Shown: piece after piece, positions 7,797 to 14,555 of the stretch
Position numbering within the stretch: the stretch's first letter is position 1
Layout of the letters: each line of letters begins with the position of its first letter
DNA from: CAKZYD01 sp039026755
GTDB taxonomy: Bacteria; Pseudomonadota; Alphaproteobacteria; Sphingomonadales; CAKZYD01
Direction: 5' to 3'
Assembly (NCBI GenBank): GCA_039026755.1
Contig: JBCCLR010000081.1
Location: forward strand, 1-14,561
Length of the DNA stretch: 14,561 bases
Program-made: the position numbers and the translations under genes
Notes under the pieces: model-generated
Databases searched by the model: none
What the model was told of the DNA's origin: nothing
What the model saw: the letters and a program-made list of their open reading frames with translations, nothing else

Positions 7797-7813
7797 GCTG
7801 CGTATAATGCAGC
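7797..7813 (+). promoter_or_regulatory. TATAAT -10 box inside a small inverted repeat, upstream of the methyltransferase gene
   Basis: A perfect TATAAT (7803-7808) sits inside GCTGC-N7-GCAGC (7797-7801 and 7809-7813). The implied start of transcription, around 7815, would leave a short leader carrying AGGAG (7821-7825), six bases before the methyltransferase ATG. No good -35 box lies 16-18 bases upstream. A TTGACG at 7749-7754 is too far from this -10 and could serve a second, weaker promoter near 7772. The dyad over the -10 could be a repressor site or chance. Confidence 0.4.
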
Positions 7814-7831
7814 CAAATACAGGAGTGAGCT

Positions 7832-9067
7832 ATGTCTAAAGAACGCGTCATTGATGTACCGCCGCCTTACACCGTCGTGGGACGCCATGACATGATGGCT
7901 GAGGCCAGTCATGATGAAACCGCGCGGTTTAATTTCCTAGCCAATATGAACAAGCATATCGCGGCGACGCTGGGTGCCGGAAACAAACTGGCCTACGACA
8001 CGCGCGTGCTGCCTGCGTTTGAGAAAGCCAATGGCCGGCAGCCAAAAAGCCGGCATGAAATTCGCAAAGCCATGATGCAAGACCCGTTTCACCGGCTGTG
8101 GTCAGCGATGCGGCGCAACACGATGGAACAGCGCCAACAAGCAGGCCGCTCAATGGTGCTGCGCCAGATTGACGACCTGATTGCCAAGGCAAAAACCTAC
8201 AATGATGGTGCGGAGACGCTGCAGCTTGATGATGGTGTGGCGCTGCCGGGCTATGTCGCCGGTGTGGACCACCATTGCATGCCGGGCAGCTATCATACAG
8301 AACTGGTGGACGATGATGTATCGGCAGGCGCGAATTATGATGCGGGCTTGTTCGTGACCACCGGCGGCGCGCTGGGTGCTTATGCGGACGGCGGTGGCCA
8401 AGCTGTGGCGCGCTGGGCGCAGAAAGAATACCCCAACTGGAAGCCGAAGCGGATTTTAGATATCGGTTGCACGGTCGGACATAATGCTGTGCCGTTGGCA
8501 CAGGCCTATCCGGATGCGGAAGTCATTGCCATTGATGTTGCAAAGCCGGTGCTGCGCTATGCACATGCCCGCGCAAAAGCGCTGGGCATCAACAATATTA
8601 CGTTTATCCAAGCGAGCGCCGAAGACCTGAGCCGGTTTGAAGATGAAAGCTTTGATTGGGTCCAGACAACGATGTTCCTGCACGAAACATCAAACGTCTC
8701 TATGCGCCGGATGATGAAAGAATTTCGCCGGGTCATGAAGCCCAACGGCCTAATGCTGCATATTGAGCAGCCGCAATATAGCGATGACATGCCGCTGTTT
8801 GAGCAGTTTAGCCGTGATTGGGACGCCTTTAACAACAATGAGCCGTTCTGGTCAAAACTGCATGAACTTGACCTAGACGACGTGTTTGCCGGCGCCGGCT
8901 TTAGCCATAATGAGTGTTTCCACACCGGCGTGCGCGCTTGGGCCGATCCAGAGATTTTCCCACCGTCCAAAACCGGCGATGCGGAAGATCATGGCCGGGC
9001 GGCAGTTTGGCATGCGCTTGGCGCCTGGAAGGGCGGCGCACCCGTTGAAGAGCAGGAGGCCGCCTAA
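7832..9067 (+). CDS. Class I SAM-dependent methyltransferase with an uncharacterised N-terminal region
   Basis: The protein is 411 residues, with AGGAG (7821-7825) before the ATG. Residues about 200-365 are a Rossmann-type methyltransferase domain. Motif I is ILDIGCTVGHN (208-218), the acidic end of beta-2 is Asp235 in VIAIDVAKPV, ASAEDL (261-266) follows beta-3, and FDWVQTTMFLHE (274-285) is motif IV-like. EFRRVMKPNGLMLHIE (297-312) is the post-motif of ubiE/type 11 methyltransferases. The first 200 residues match nothing I recognise; they include a basic helical stretch (70-125) and a conserved-looking GVDHHCMPGSYHTELVDDD (144-162) with His147, His148 and Cys149. The methyl acceptor is unknown. 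The stop overlaps the next ATG (TAATG), so the small downstream protein is made in step with it. A natural-product, lipid or quinone-type substrate are all possible; none is shown. Confidence 0.88.
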   Translation: MSKERVIDVPPPYTVVGRHDMMAEASHDETARFNFLANMNKHIAATLGAGNKLAYDTRVLPAFEKANGRQPKSRHEIRKAMMQDPFHRLWSAMRRNTMEQRQQAGRSMVLRQIDDLIAKAKTYNDGAETLQLDDGVALPGYVAGVDHHCMPGSYHTELVDDDVSAGANYDAGLFVTTGGALGAYADGGGQAVARWAQKEYPNWKPKRILDIGCTVGHNAVPLAQAYPDAEVIAIDVAKPVLRYAHARAKALGINNITFIQASAEDLSRFEDESFDWVQTTMFLHETSNVSMRRMMKEFRRVMKPNGLMLHIEQPQYSDDMPLFEQFSRDWDAFNNNEPFWSKLHELDLDDVFAGAGFSHNECFHTGVRAWADPEIFPPSKTGDAEDHGRAAVWHALGAWKGGAPVEEQEAA

Positions 9068-9420
9068 TGCCTGTTGATTATCTGTCTCTTGCCAATGCGA
9101 AATCACGCGGCAAGCGCCCGCAGTATTTTGATGACCCTGCCGTTGAGCGCATGATGTCGATGCTGCTGGTGACCGTGCAAGAACTTGCAGTGACGCGCGA
9201 GCGGCTTGACACCATTGAACGCTTGCTGGAGAAAAGTGATACCCTTTCCAAAAGCGATATTGAGAGCTTTACGCCCACGAAAGACGAAGCTTATGAGCGC
9301 GGCCTGGCGCACCGCGAGCTCATCAGCCGCGTGACAAGGGCGGTTGAGCAGGAAATCCAGGGTATGCGCATGGATGACAAAACCCCCGACCAATTGGCCG
9401 AGGAGTTTTCGCAGGAATAG
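9067..9420 (+). CDS. Small conserved-looking coiled-coil protein coupled to the methyltransferase
   Basis: The 117-residue product starts at the ATG that shares its A with the TAA of the methyltransferase gene (TAATG), a standard sign of translational coupling. The reading frame is well formed and ends just before a strong terminator, so I take it as real. It has no signal peptide or membrane segment. The N-terminus has KRPQYFDDPAVERMMSML (16-33). Residues about 25-56 form a likely amphipathic helix or coiled coil (MLLVTVQELAVTRERLDTIERLLEK). A charged middle (60-100) and an acidic end (DQLAEEFSQE) follow. I recognise this general pattern from hypothetical proteins of alphaproteobacteria but know no function. 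It may be an accessory or scaffold subunit of the methyltransferase (inference from coupling only). Confidence 0.75.
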   Translation: MPVDYLSLANAKSRGKRPQYFDDPAVERMMSMLLVTVQELAVTRERLDTIERLLEKSDTLSKSDIESFTPTKDEAYERGLAHRELISRVTRAVEQEIQGMRMDDKTPDQLAEEFSQE

Positions 9421-9437
9421 TGCGGATCTAAATGATG

Positions 9438-9477
9438 AAAAAAGGCTCCAACACCGCTCAGTGCTGGAGCCTTTTTT
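9438..9477. terminator. Bidirectional intrinsic terminator between the methyltransferase operon and mmsA
   Basis: An 11-bp stem with one mismatch is formed by GGCTCCAACAC (9444-9454) and GTGCTGGAGCC (9461-9471) around a 6-base loop. It has A6 on the left (9438-9443) and T6 on the right (9472-9477), so each strand gives a GC-rich hairpin followed by a U-run. It sits 18 bp after the small coiled-coil gene and 18 bp before the mmsA stop, and would end both convergent transcripts. Confidence 0.95.
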
Positions 9478-9494
9478 GTATCAATCAACCACCC

Positions 9495-10994
9495 TTACTG
9501 CATTGTCGGGATAATAAACGCTGAGTCTTCGGTTTGCCCAGTTGGCCAACGCTGCGTGACGGTTTTAACTTTGGTGTAAAACCGCAGGCCTTCCATGCCG
9601 TATTGGTTGGTATCGCCAAATGCTGATCGCTTCCAGCCGCCAAACGAATGGTAGCTCACTGGCACGGGGATCGGCACATTGATGCCAACCATGCCGACTT
9701 GCACTTTGGCGGCAAACTCGCGCGCGAAATTGCCGTTGCGGGTAAAAATGGCAACACCGTTGCCATATTGGTGCTTGGTCGGCAAGTCGATGGCCTGTTC
9801 AAAAGTATCCGCGCGCACGATTTGCAGAACCGGACCGAAGATTTCTTCCTTATAGGTCGTCATCTCCGGCGTGACCTTGTCAAACAAGCATGGCCCCATG
9901 AAAAAGCCCTTCTCATAGCCCTGCAGGTTAAACTCGCGGCCATCCACCAGCAGCTCAGCGCCTTCATCCACGCCCATCTGCACATAATTGGAAACCTTCT
10001 GGCGATGCGCTTCGGAGACCAGCGGGCCATAATGCGCATCAGGGTCAGTGGAGACGCCGACATTCAGCTTATCGATCTCCGGCACCAGTTTCTCAATCAG
10101 TCGCTCGGCGGTGTCCTCACCAACGGGCACAGCCACCGGCAACGCCATACAGCGCTCGCCCGCTGAACCATAGGCTGAGCCGAGCAAATCCTGAACCACT
10201 TGATCAAGGTCCGCATCGGGCAGCACGATGCCATGGTTTTTTGCCCCGCCCATGGCCTGCACGCGCTTGCCTGCCGCTGTGCCGCGGGAATATACATAAT
10301 GCGCAATATCAGATGAGCCAACGAAGCTGACAGCCTGGACATCAGGATGGTCTAGAATGGCATCCACGGCGAGCTTGTCGCCATTGACCACGTTAAGGAC
10401 GCCTTCAGGCGCGCCGGCCTCCATGAACAGTTCGGCCAACCGCTGCGGCACACCGGGGTCTTTCTCCGACGGTTTTAAGACAAATGTATTGCCAGCCGCA
10501 ATCGCCATGCCAAACATCCACATGGGGATCATCGCCGGGAAGTTAAACGGCGTGATGCCTGCGCACACGCCCAGGGGCTGACGCATGGAATAGACATCAA
10601 TGCCTGGACCTGCCCCTTCGGTATAGTCGCCTTTGAGCATATGCGCGATGCCGCAGGCGACTTCGATGACCTCTAGGCCGCGCTGTACATCGCCCTTGGA
10701 ATCGGCGATGACCTTGCCATGCTCTTCAGAGAGCAGCCGAGCGAGATCGTCCATATTGTCTTCAATCAGGCCTTTGAAGTTAAACATGACCCGCGCTCGG
10801 CGCTGCGGGTTGGTCGCCGCCCAGCCCGGAAATGCTGCCTGCGCTGCGGCCACAGCCGCGCCAACTTCATCCTCCGTCGCCAAAACAACCCGCTTTTCAA
10901 CCTCGCCCGTCGACGGATTATAGACATCAGAAAACCGGCCGGAACCGCCTGATACCCGAGCGCCTGAGATGAAATGATGGTATTCAATCGACAT
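9495..10994 (-). CDS. mmsA: Methylmalonate-semialdehyde dehydrogenase (CoA-acylating)
   Basis: This aldehyde dehydrogenase superfamily enzyme oxidises methylmalonate semialdehyde (valine, thymine and inositol breakdown) or malonate semialdehyde to propionyl- or acetyl-CoA, using NAD and CoA. The protein has 499 residues, the normal length. Catalytic Cys282 is in GSAGERCMAL (276-285). The oxyanion Asn151 is in TPFNFP. KPSE (174-177) contacts the cofactor, and EEIFGPV (383-389) is the usual family motif. The usual general-base Glu segment (ELGGK) is replaced by MGGAKNH (248-254), which is characteristic of the CoA-dependent MmsA group. The start at 10994 has AAGGA seven bases upstream. No other valine-degradation gene is next to it, so it appears to be a stand-alone unit ending at the two-way terminator. 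Confidence 0.96.
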   Translation of the reverse strand: MSIEYHHFISGARVSGGSGRFSDVYNPSTGEVEKRVVLATEDEVGAAVAAAQAAFPGWAATNPQRRARVMFNFKGLIEDNMDDLARLLSEEHGKVIADSKGDVQRGLEVIEVACGIAHMLKGDYTEGAGPGIDVYSMRQPLGVCAGITPFNFPAMIPMWMFGMAIAAGNTFVLKPSEKDPGVPQRLAELFMEAGAPEGVLNVVNGDKLAVDAILDHPDVQAVSFVGSSDIAHYVYSRGTAAGKRVQAMGGAKNHGIVLPDADLDQVVQDLLGSAYGSAGERCMALPVAVPVGEDTAERLIEKLVPEIDKLNVGVSTDPDAHYGPLVSEAHRQKVSNYVQMGVDEGAELLVDGREFNLQGYEKGFFMGPCLFDKVTPEMTTYKEEIFGPVLQIVRADTFEQAIDLPTKHQYGNGVAIFTRNGNFAREFAAKVQVGMVGINVPIPVPVSYHSFGGWKRSAFGDTNQYGMEGLRFYTKVKTVTQRWPTGQTEDSAFIIPTMQ

Positions 10995-11102
10995 GGATAA
11001 TTCCTTTTACGGGCCACTAGTCAGCGGTGCCGTCTCGGCAAAGATGCTGGGCGCTGCCTTTAAGTCACGGCTACACTGTTGCCACTAAGCTAACGCAAGC
11101 GC

Positions 11103-11149
11103 AGCGCTATGTGACCTGGCCGCTTTCGCAGGTCAAGACAATAAGCGCT
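11103..11149. repeat. Nested inverted repeat, candidate operator
   Basis: TGACCTG (11112-11118) and CAGGTCA (11129-11135) are a perfect 7-bp inverted repeat with a 10-base spacer. AGCGCT flanks it on both sides (11103-11108 and 11144-11149). On the minus strand the right arm contains TTGACC (11136-11131), which could be a -35 box for mmsA about 115 bp upstream of its ATG, with only a weak -10 (TCACAT/CACATA) after 16-17 bases. A regulator bound here would cover such a promoter. Protein site versus RNA hairpin cannot be decided from sequence alone. Confidence 0.4.
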
Positions 11150-11197
11150 TCACACATGTAATTCCTCTCACGGCGCATTTTGCGCACGCCGCGCTAC

Positions 11198-11227
11198 TTG
11201 ACGGGCACATGCAAAACCGCGTATCGC
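11198..11227 (+). promoter_or_regulatory. Candidate promoter for metZ-apaG
   Basis: TTGACG (11198-11203) is followed after 18 bases by TATCGC (11222-11227). The -35 is near consensus and the -10 is weak. Transcription starting near 11234 would place the riboswitch aptamer about ten bases into the leader, which fits well. Support is positional only. Confidence 0.38.
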
Positions 11228-11242
11228 CCAACAGTTCGTGAC

Positions 11243-11323
11243 AGGGGATTTGTGCCGACCGGCTTGCACCCTTATCAGGCTCAACCTCATGATGCCTGAT
11301 ATAAATCTTGCTAAAAAGGTCGG
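11243..11323 (+). ncRNA. SAM-II/SAM-V-type S-adenosylmethionine riboswitch
   Basis: The aptamer precedes metZ, a known target of this riboswitch group in alphaproteobacteria. P1 is AGGG (11243-11246) with CCCT (11269-11272). Its loop starts GATTT (11247-11251) and ends CTTGCA (11263-11268), like the GAUUU...UUGCA loop of SAM-II. The 3' conserved strand TAAATCTTGCTAAAAAGG (11302-11319) closely follows the SAM-II UAAAU..(U)AGCUAAAAAGG. CCGACC in the loop (11255-11260) pairs with GGTCGG (11318-11323) to give a 6-bp pseudoknot. An 8-bp hairpin, TATCAGGC (11273-11280) with GCCTGATA (11294-11301), is inserted between P1 and the 3' strand. SAM binding would be expected to lower metZ expression. SAM-II and SAM-V share this core; I cannot decide between them without covariance models. 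Confidence 0.87.
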
Positions 11324-11332
11324 GCCGAAGGT

Positions 11333-11370
11333 GCACATCCCACCCGCGACCGCGATTTGCCGGATGGAGC
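11333..11370 (+). promoter_or_regulatory. Possible Shine-Dalgarno-sequestering hairpin (riboswitch expression platform)
   Basis: CATCC (11336-11340) can pair with GGATG (11362-11366), extended across a small internal loop by GC (11333-11334) with GC (11369-11370). This covers the metZ ribosome site GGAG (11366-11369). GGTGCA (11330-11335) is also complementary to TGCACC (11265-11270) in the P1/loop part of the aptamer, an alternative pairing that could link ligand binding to this hairpin. No U-run suggests termination instead, so translational control is more likely. All of this is inferred from base pairing by eye. Confidence 0.4.
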
Positions 11371-11376
11371 ATTAAC

Positions 11377-12582
11377 ATGAAAAAAGACAGCGGCGTCGAC
11401 CGCGCCACGACAAAAGCCTGGCGACCGGCGACACAGCTGATCCGCGGCGGAATAAAGCGCAGTAATATGGATGAGACATCCGAAGCGATGTTTCTCACCT
11501 CAGGCTATAGTTATGATGCAGCCGAAGACGCCGAGGCGCGCTTTGATGGGCAAAGTAAGGGCTTTACCTACTCGCGGCTCTCCAACCCCACTGTCGCCAT
11601 GTTTGAAGAGCGCATGGCGCTGATTGAAGGCGCAGAAGCGGCGCGCGCCACGGCAAGCGGTATGGCCGCAATGACGGCAGCCCTCCTATGTCAGCTTGAG
11701 ACCGGCGATCATGTGGTTGCAGCCAAGGCGCTGTTTGGCTCATGCCGCTGGCTCGTTGATACGCTGCTGCCTAAGTTTGGCATTCAAACCACCGTTGTCG
11801 ATGGCAGAGATACGGATGCTTGGAAGGCGGCCATTCAGGCCAACACAAAGGTGTTCTTTTTTGAGACCCCAGCCAACCCGACTCTGGATATTGTAGACAT
11901 TGCAGCGCTTGCGCAAATGGCCAAACCACATGGCATCAAGCTGGTTGTAGATAACGTTTTTGCAACACCTATCTTACAAAAGCCACTTGATCTCGGCGCT
12001 GACATTGTCGCCTATTCAGCAACCAAGCATATTGATGGCCAGGGCCGTGTGCTTGGCGGCTGTGTGCTTGGTGATGCCGACTTTATTGAAGATACACTGC
12101 TTGCGTTTTTGCGAAATACCGGCCCGACACTGTCAGCCTTCAATGCCTGGGTGTTGCTTAAAGGTCTGGAAACATTAGACCTTCGGGTCCGCAAGATGGC
12201 TGAGAACGCCTCTCTTGTTGCGCAGCACCTGAGTGAAAAAGACCTGAGGGTGATTTACCCGGGGCTGCAAAGCCATCCCCAATATGGCTTAAATAAGCAG
12301 CAGATGGACACAGGCGGCACCATCTTGTGCCTCTACTTGGGTGGTGATCGAGGGCGCAGTTTCAGGTTTTTGAACGCGCTGGAATTGATTGACATTTCCA
12401 ACAATATAGGCGACTCGCGAACGCTGTGTACGCACCCGCCGAGTACAACCCACTATGGCCTTGCAGAGCCAGCGCGCGTTGAGCTTGGTATAACAGAGGA
12501 TATGGTGCGACTGTCGGTCGGGCTTGAAGACCCGGCGGACATCATTGACGATTTAGACCAAGCGCTGGCGCGTATGGCGTAG
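11377..12582 (+). CDS. metZ: O-succinylhomoserine sulfhydrylase (PLP-dependent methionine biosynthesis)
   Basis: MetZ makes homocysteine from O-succinylhomoserine and sulfide, the direct-sulfhydrylation route to methionine. The protein has 401 residues from ATG 11377, with GGAG at 11366-11369 seven bases upstream. The longer frame from TTG 11308 would begin inside the riboswitch and is rejected. Cys/Met-metabolism family features are YSRLSNPT (65-72), the cofactor-phosphate region ASGMAA (93-98), FETPANPTLDIVDI (162-175), VVDNVFATP (190-198) and the PLP Schiff-base lysine Lys217 in YSATKHIDGQGRVLGG (213-228). IGDSRTLCTHPPSTTH (344-359) is the substrate-carboxylate segment. RPATQLIRGG (16-25) and the DETSEAMFLTSGY N-terminus favour MetZ over cystathionine lyases, and the SAM riboswitch upstream supports a biosynthetic role. 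It is followed by apaG in one operon. Confidence 0.93.
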   Translation: MKKDSGVDRATTKAWRPATQLIRGGIKRSNMDETSEAMFLTSGYSYDAAEDAEARFDGQSKGFTYSRLSNPTVAMFEERMALIEGAEAARATASGMAAMTAALLCQLETGDHVVAAKALFGSCRWLVDTLLPKFGIQTTVVDGRDTDAWKAAIQANTKVFFFETPANPTLDIVDIAALAQMAKPHGIKLVVDNVFATPILQKPLDLGADIVAYSATKHIDGQGRVLGGCVLGDADFIEDTLLAFLRNTGPTLSAFNAWVLLKGLETLDLRVRKMAENASLVAQHLSEKDLRVIYPGLQSHPQYGLNKQQMDTGGTILCLYLGGDRGRSFRFLNALELIDISNNIGDSRTLCTHPPSTTHYGLAEPARVELGITEDMVRLSVGLEDPADIIDDLDQALARMA

Positions 12583-12592
12583 GAGCAGAGCC

Positions 12593-13030
12593 ATGGCATT
12601 GCCGTTTACAGAGACATCGCGCGACGAAGAGACGTCGTTTGATTATCAGCAAACTACCGATGGTGTGACGATTAGCGCCCAGCCTGTGTTTATGGACGAC
12701 GAATCCGATCCCGACGAACATCAGTATTTGTGGGCCTACACCATTCGAATCGACAATGATCGCGGCGAAGACATAGAGCTGCTGACACGCCATTGGCGCA
12801 TTATTGATGGGCGCGGTCAATCTGAGCATGTTAGCGGCGATGGTGTGGTCGGCGAGCGGCCCATCATTCGGCCTGGCGAAAGCTTTGAATACACCTCCTG
12901 CTGCCCACTGAAGACGGCTTCAGGCCTGATGGATGGCAGCTATGAATTTGCCACAGAAGGTGGGCTTGAGCGCATCCCGGTGCCACGTTTCTCGCTCGAT
13001 AGCCCATATGGCGAATTGGTGATCAACTAA
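12593..13030 (+). CDS. apaG: ApaG domain protein
   Basis: The product is 145 residues, close to the usual 125-135 with a longer N-terminus. AGGAG (12581-12585) overlaps the metZ stop and lies seven bases before this ATG, so the two genes are co-transcribed. The single ApaG domain runs from about residue 17 to 143: ISAQPVFMDDESDPDEHQYLWAYTIRIDN (27-55), LLTRHWRIIDGRGQ (63-76), GDGVVGERPIIRPGESFEYTS (82-102) and GSYEF (114-118). The GxGxxG motif is intact as GDGVVG (82-87). ApaG proteins have a fibronectin-III-like beta-sandwich fold. Their molecular role is poorly defined; in enterobacteria the gene is next to apaH and is tied to Co2+ resistance and Mg2+ efflux. The metZ-apaG pairing recurs in alphaproteobacteria, as far as I recall. 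Through the operon, apaG would share the SAM control. Confidence 0.93.
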   Translation: MALPFTETSRDEETSFDYQQTTDGVTISAQPVFMDDESDPDEHQYLWAYTIRIDNDRGEDIELLTRHWRIIDGRGQSEHVSGDGVVGERPIIRPGESFEYTSCCPLKTASGLMDGSYEFATEGGLERIPVPRFSLDSPYGELVIN

Positions 13031-13036
13031 GGGCGC

Positions 13037-13081
13037 GATCTCTAAAAGTGAGATCAGGCATCCTGGTAAAATGTGCTTTAC
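13037..13081. repeat. Two short inverted repeats between apaG and trkH
   Basis: GATCTC (13037-13042) and GAGATC (13050-13055) form a 6-bp stem with a 7-base loop just after the apaG stop. GTAAA (13066-13070) and TTTAC (13077-13081) form a second dyad with a 6-base spacer. Neither has a T-run, so the first is only a weak terminator candidate. The second could be a regulator site for trkH. Together they fill most of the 73-bp gap. Confidence 0.3.
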
Positions 13082-13103
13082 ACCACAGTCTTAAAGACCA
13101 GTC

Positions 13104-14555
13104 ATGACTGATATTCGCCCAGTGCTGTGGGTCAACGGTATGCTGCTGGCGCCAATGGGCGCGGCCATGGCCATGCCCATGGCGATTGACCTGGTTAATC
13201 AAAATAATGATTGGCAGGTGTTTGCGCTGGCCAGCGCGACAACGCTGTTTTTCGCAATCACGCTCATTTGTGCGTATCGGTCGCAAGCCGACAAGCTCAA
13301 CCTGCAGCAAGCCTTTCTCATGACGGTCAGCGCCTGGGTGATCATCCCTGGCTTTGCTGCGCTGCCCTTCATCTTTTCTGAGCTCAATATGTCACTGACG
13401 GACGCCTATTTCGAGGCCATGTCGGGCATGTCTACAACAGGCGCGACCGTGATCAATGGGCTTGATAATGCCCCGCCCGGATTGCTGATGTGGCGCGCGC
13501 TCCTACAATGGCTTGGCGGCATCGGCATCGTCGTGATGGCAGTCGCAATTCTGCCCATGCTGCAAATTGGCGGCATGCAGGTGTTTCATCTGGAAAGCTC
13601 GGACACCTCTGATAAGATCTTGCCGCGCGCAGCGCAGATTATCGGTGCCATCTCGCTGTTTTATCTGTTGCTGACCATTGCGTGTGTGATTTGTTTAAGG
13701 CTCACCGGTATGCGCCCATTTGATGCTGTAGCGCATGCCATGACAACAGTCGCAACCGGCGGCTTTTCCACGAAAGATGCATCTATAGGCTATTTCCGCA
13801 GCTGGCAGTCTGAACTCGTCATCACGGTGTTCATGCTGGCCGCAGCTTTGCCTTTTGTGGCCTATCTTAAAATGGCGCAAGGCAATATCCGCGCCATGCT
13901 CGTAGATAGCCAAGCGCGGTTTTTCCTGGGCTTGGTCGCATGTCTGGTCTTTGGGATTAGCGTGTGGCTGGTGTTTGAAAAAGACTTTGCCGTTGTCGAA
14001 GCGCTGCGCTATGCCAGTTTTAATATTGTCTCCGTCATTACTGGGACTGGATATGCATCCGTCGACTACGGCGCATGGGGGGCCTTTTCACTCAATTTCT
14101 TCTTCGTAATCATGTTCATCGGCGGCTGCGCTGGTTCAACAAGTTGCGGCATCAAAGTGTTTCGCTTTCAAGTGCTCATTGCCTCTTTCGGCCGCGTCAT
14201 GCGGCAGATGCTAACGCCGCACCGGATTTACTTGCCGCATTATAACGGTAGCCCGATTAGCCAGGAGGTGTTTTCCTCCGTGCTTAGCTTCTTTGTGTTG
14301 TTTTTAGTGTGCTTTGCAACGCTGTCGGCAGCCCTTGCGGCGACCGGACTTGACCCGGTCACAGCGTTATCCAGCGCGGGTTCAGCCCTCGCCAATGTTG
14401 GCCCTGGCGTCGGCAACATTGTTGGCCCGGCAGGCAATTATCAAAGCCTCAACGATACCGCAAAATGGCTCTTGTCGCTGGGTATGTTGCTCGGCCGGTT
14501 AGAGTTGTTTACCGTCCTCGTGTTGCTGCATCCAGCGTTTTGGCGGGCGAGCTAG
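13104..14555 (+). CDS. trkH: Trk-type potassium uptake protein, membrane subunit TrkH
   Basis: TrkH is the channel-like subunit of a K+ uptake system, normally gated by the cytoplasmic NAD/ATP-binding protein TrkA. The protein is 483 residues, a standard length, and complete. It shows the four repeated membrane-pore-membrane units, each with its selectivity loop: STTGA (110-114), ATGGFS (217-222), TGTGYA (313-318) and NVGPGVG (431-437). GGCAGSTSCGIKVFRF (340-355) is the conserved loop after the third unit, and GRLELFTVLVLLHPAFW (464-480) is the TrkH C-terminal signature. No key filter glycine is missing. The start ATG has no clear Shine-Dalgarno; the 20 bases before it hold only TTAAAGAC. No trkA is in the window; it often lies elsewhere on the chromosome. 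The last six bases of the window after the stop carry nothing readable. Confidence 0.95.
   Translation: MTDIRPVLWVNGMLLAPMGAAMAMPMAIDLVNQNNDWQVFALASATTLFFAITLICAYRSQADKLNLQQAFLMTVSAWVIIPGFAALPFIFSELNMSLTDAYFEAMSGMSTTGATVINGLDNAPPGLLMWRALLQWLGGIGIVVMAVAILPMLQIGGMQVFHLESSDTSDKILPRAAQIIGAISLFYLLLTIACVICLRLTGMRPFDAVAHAMTTVATGGFSTKDASIGYFRSWQSELVITVFMLAAALPFVAYLKMAQGNIRAMLVDSQARFFLGLVACLVFGISVWLVFEKDFAVVEALRYASFNIVSVITGTGYASVDYGAWGAFSLNFFFVIMFIGGCAGSTSCGIKVFRFQVLIASFGRVMRQMLTPHRIYLPHYNGSPISQEVFSSVLSFFVLFLVCFATLSAALAATGLDPVTALSSAGSALANVGPGVGNIVGPAGNYQSLNDTAKWLLSLGMLLGRLELFTVLVLLHPAFWRAS

Larger units (their letters stand above)
10995..11376. other. Divergent intergenic region mmsA / metZ
   Basis: This 382-bp stretch has no credible gene. 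The half next to metZ holds a candidate promoter, the SAM-binding riboswitch and a possible ribosome-site hairpin (separate entries). The half next to mmsA holds a nested inverted repeat. A further small palindrome, GCGCA-TTT-TGCGC (11173-11185), lies between them. In 11000-11100 I see nothing distinctive beyond the mmsA ribosome site. Confidence 0.8.

Noticed and set aside
7929..8501. 190-residue minus-strand frame inside the methyltransferase
   Set aside because: It is a His/Pro/Arg-rich shadow of a well-supported plus-strand gene, with no ribosome site or recognisable domain.
9648..10166. 172-residue plus-strand frame inside mmsA
   Set aside because: It is a shadow of the conserved dehydrogenase; the sequence resembles no family.
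11171..11191. CGGCG...CGCCG / GCGCA-TTT-TGCGC as a terminator
   Set aside because: There is no T-run on either side, and it lies between two divergent genes where a terminator makes little sense. It is kept only as a small palindrome.
11308..11376. Longer metZ frame starting at TTG 11308
   Set aside because: That codon lies inside the conserved 3' strand of the riboswitch. The ATG at 11377 has a well-spaced GGAG, and homology begins there.
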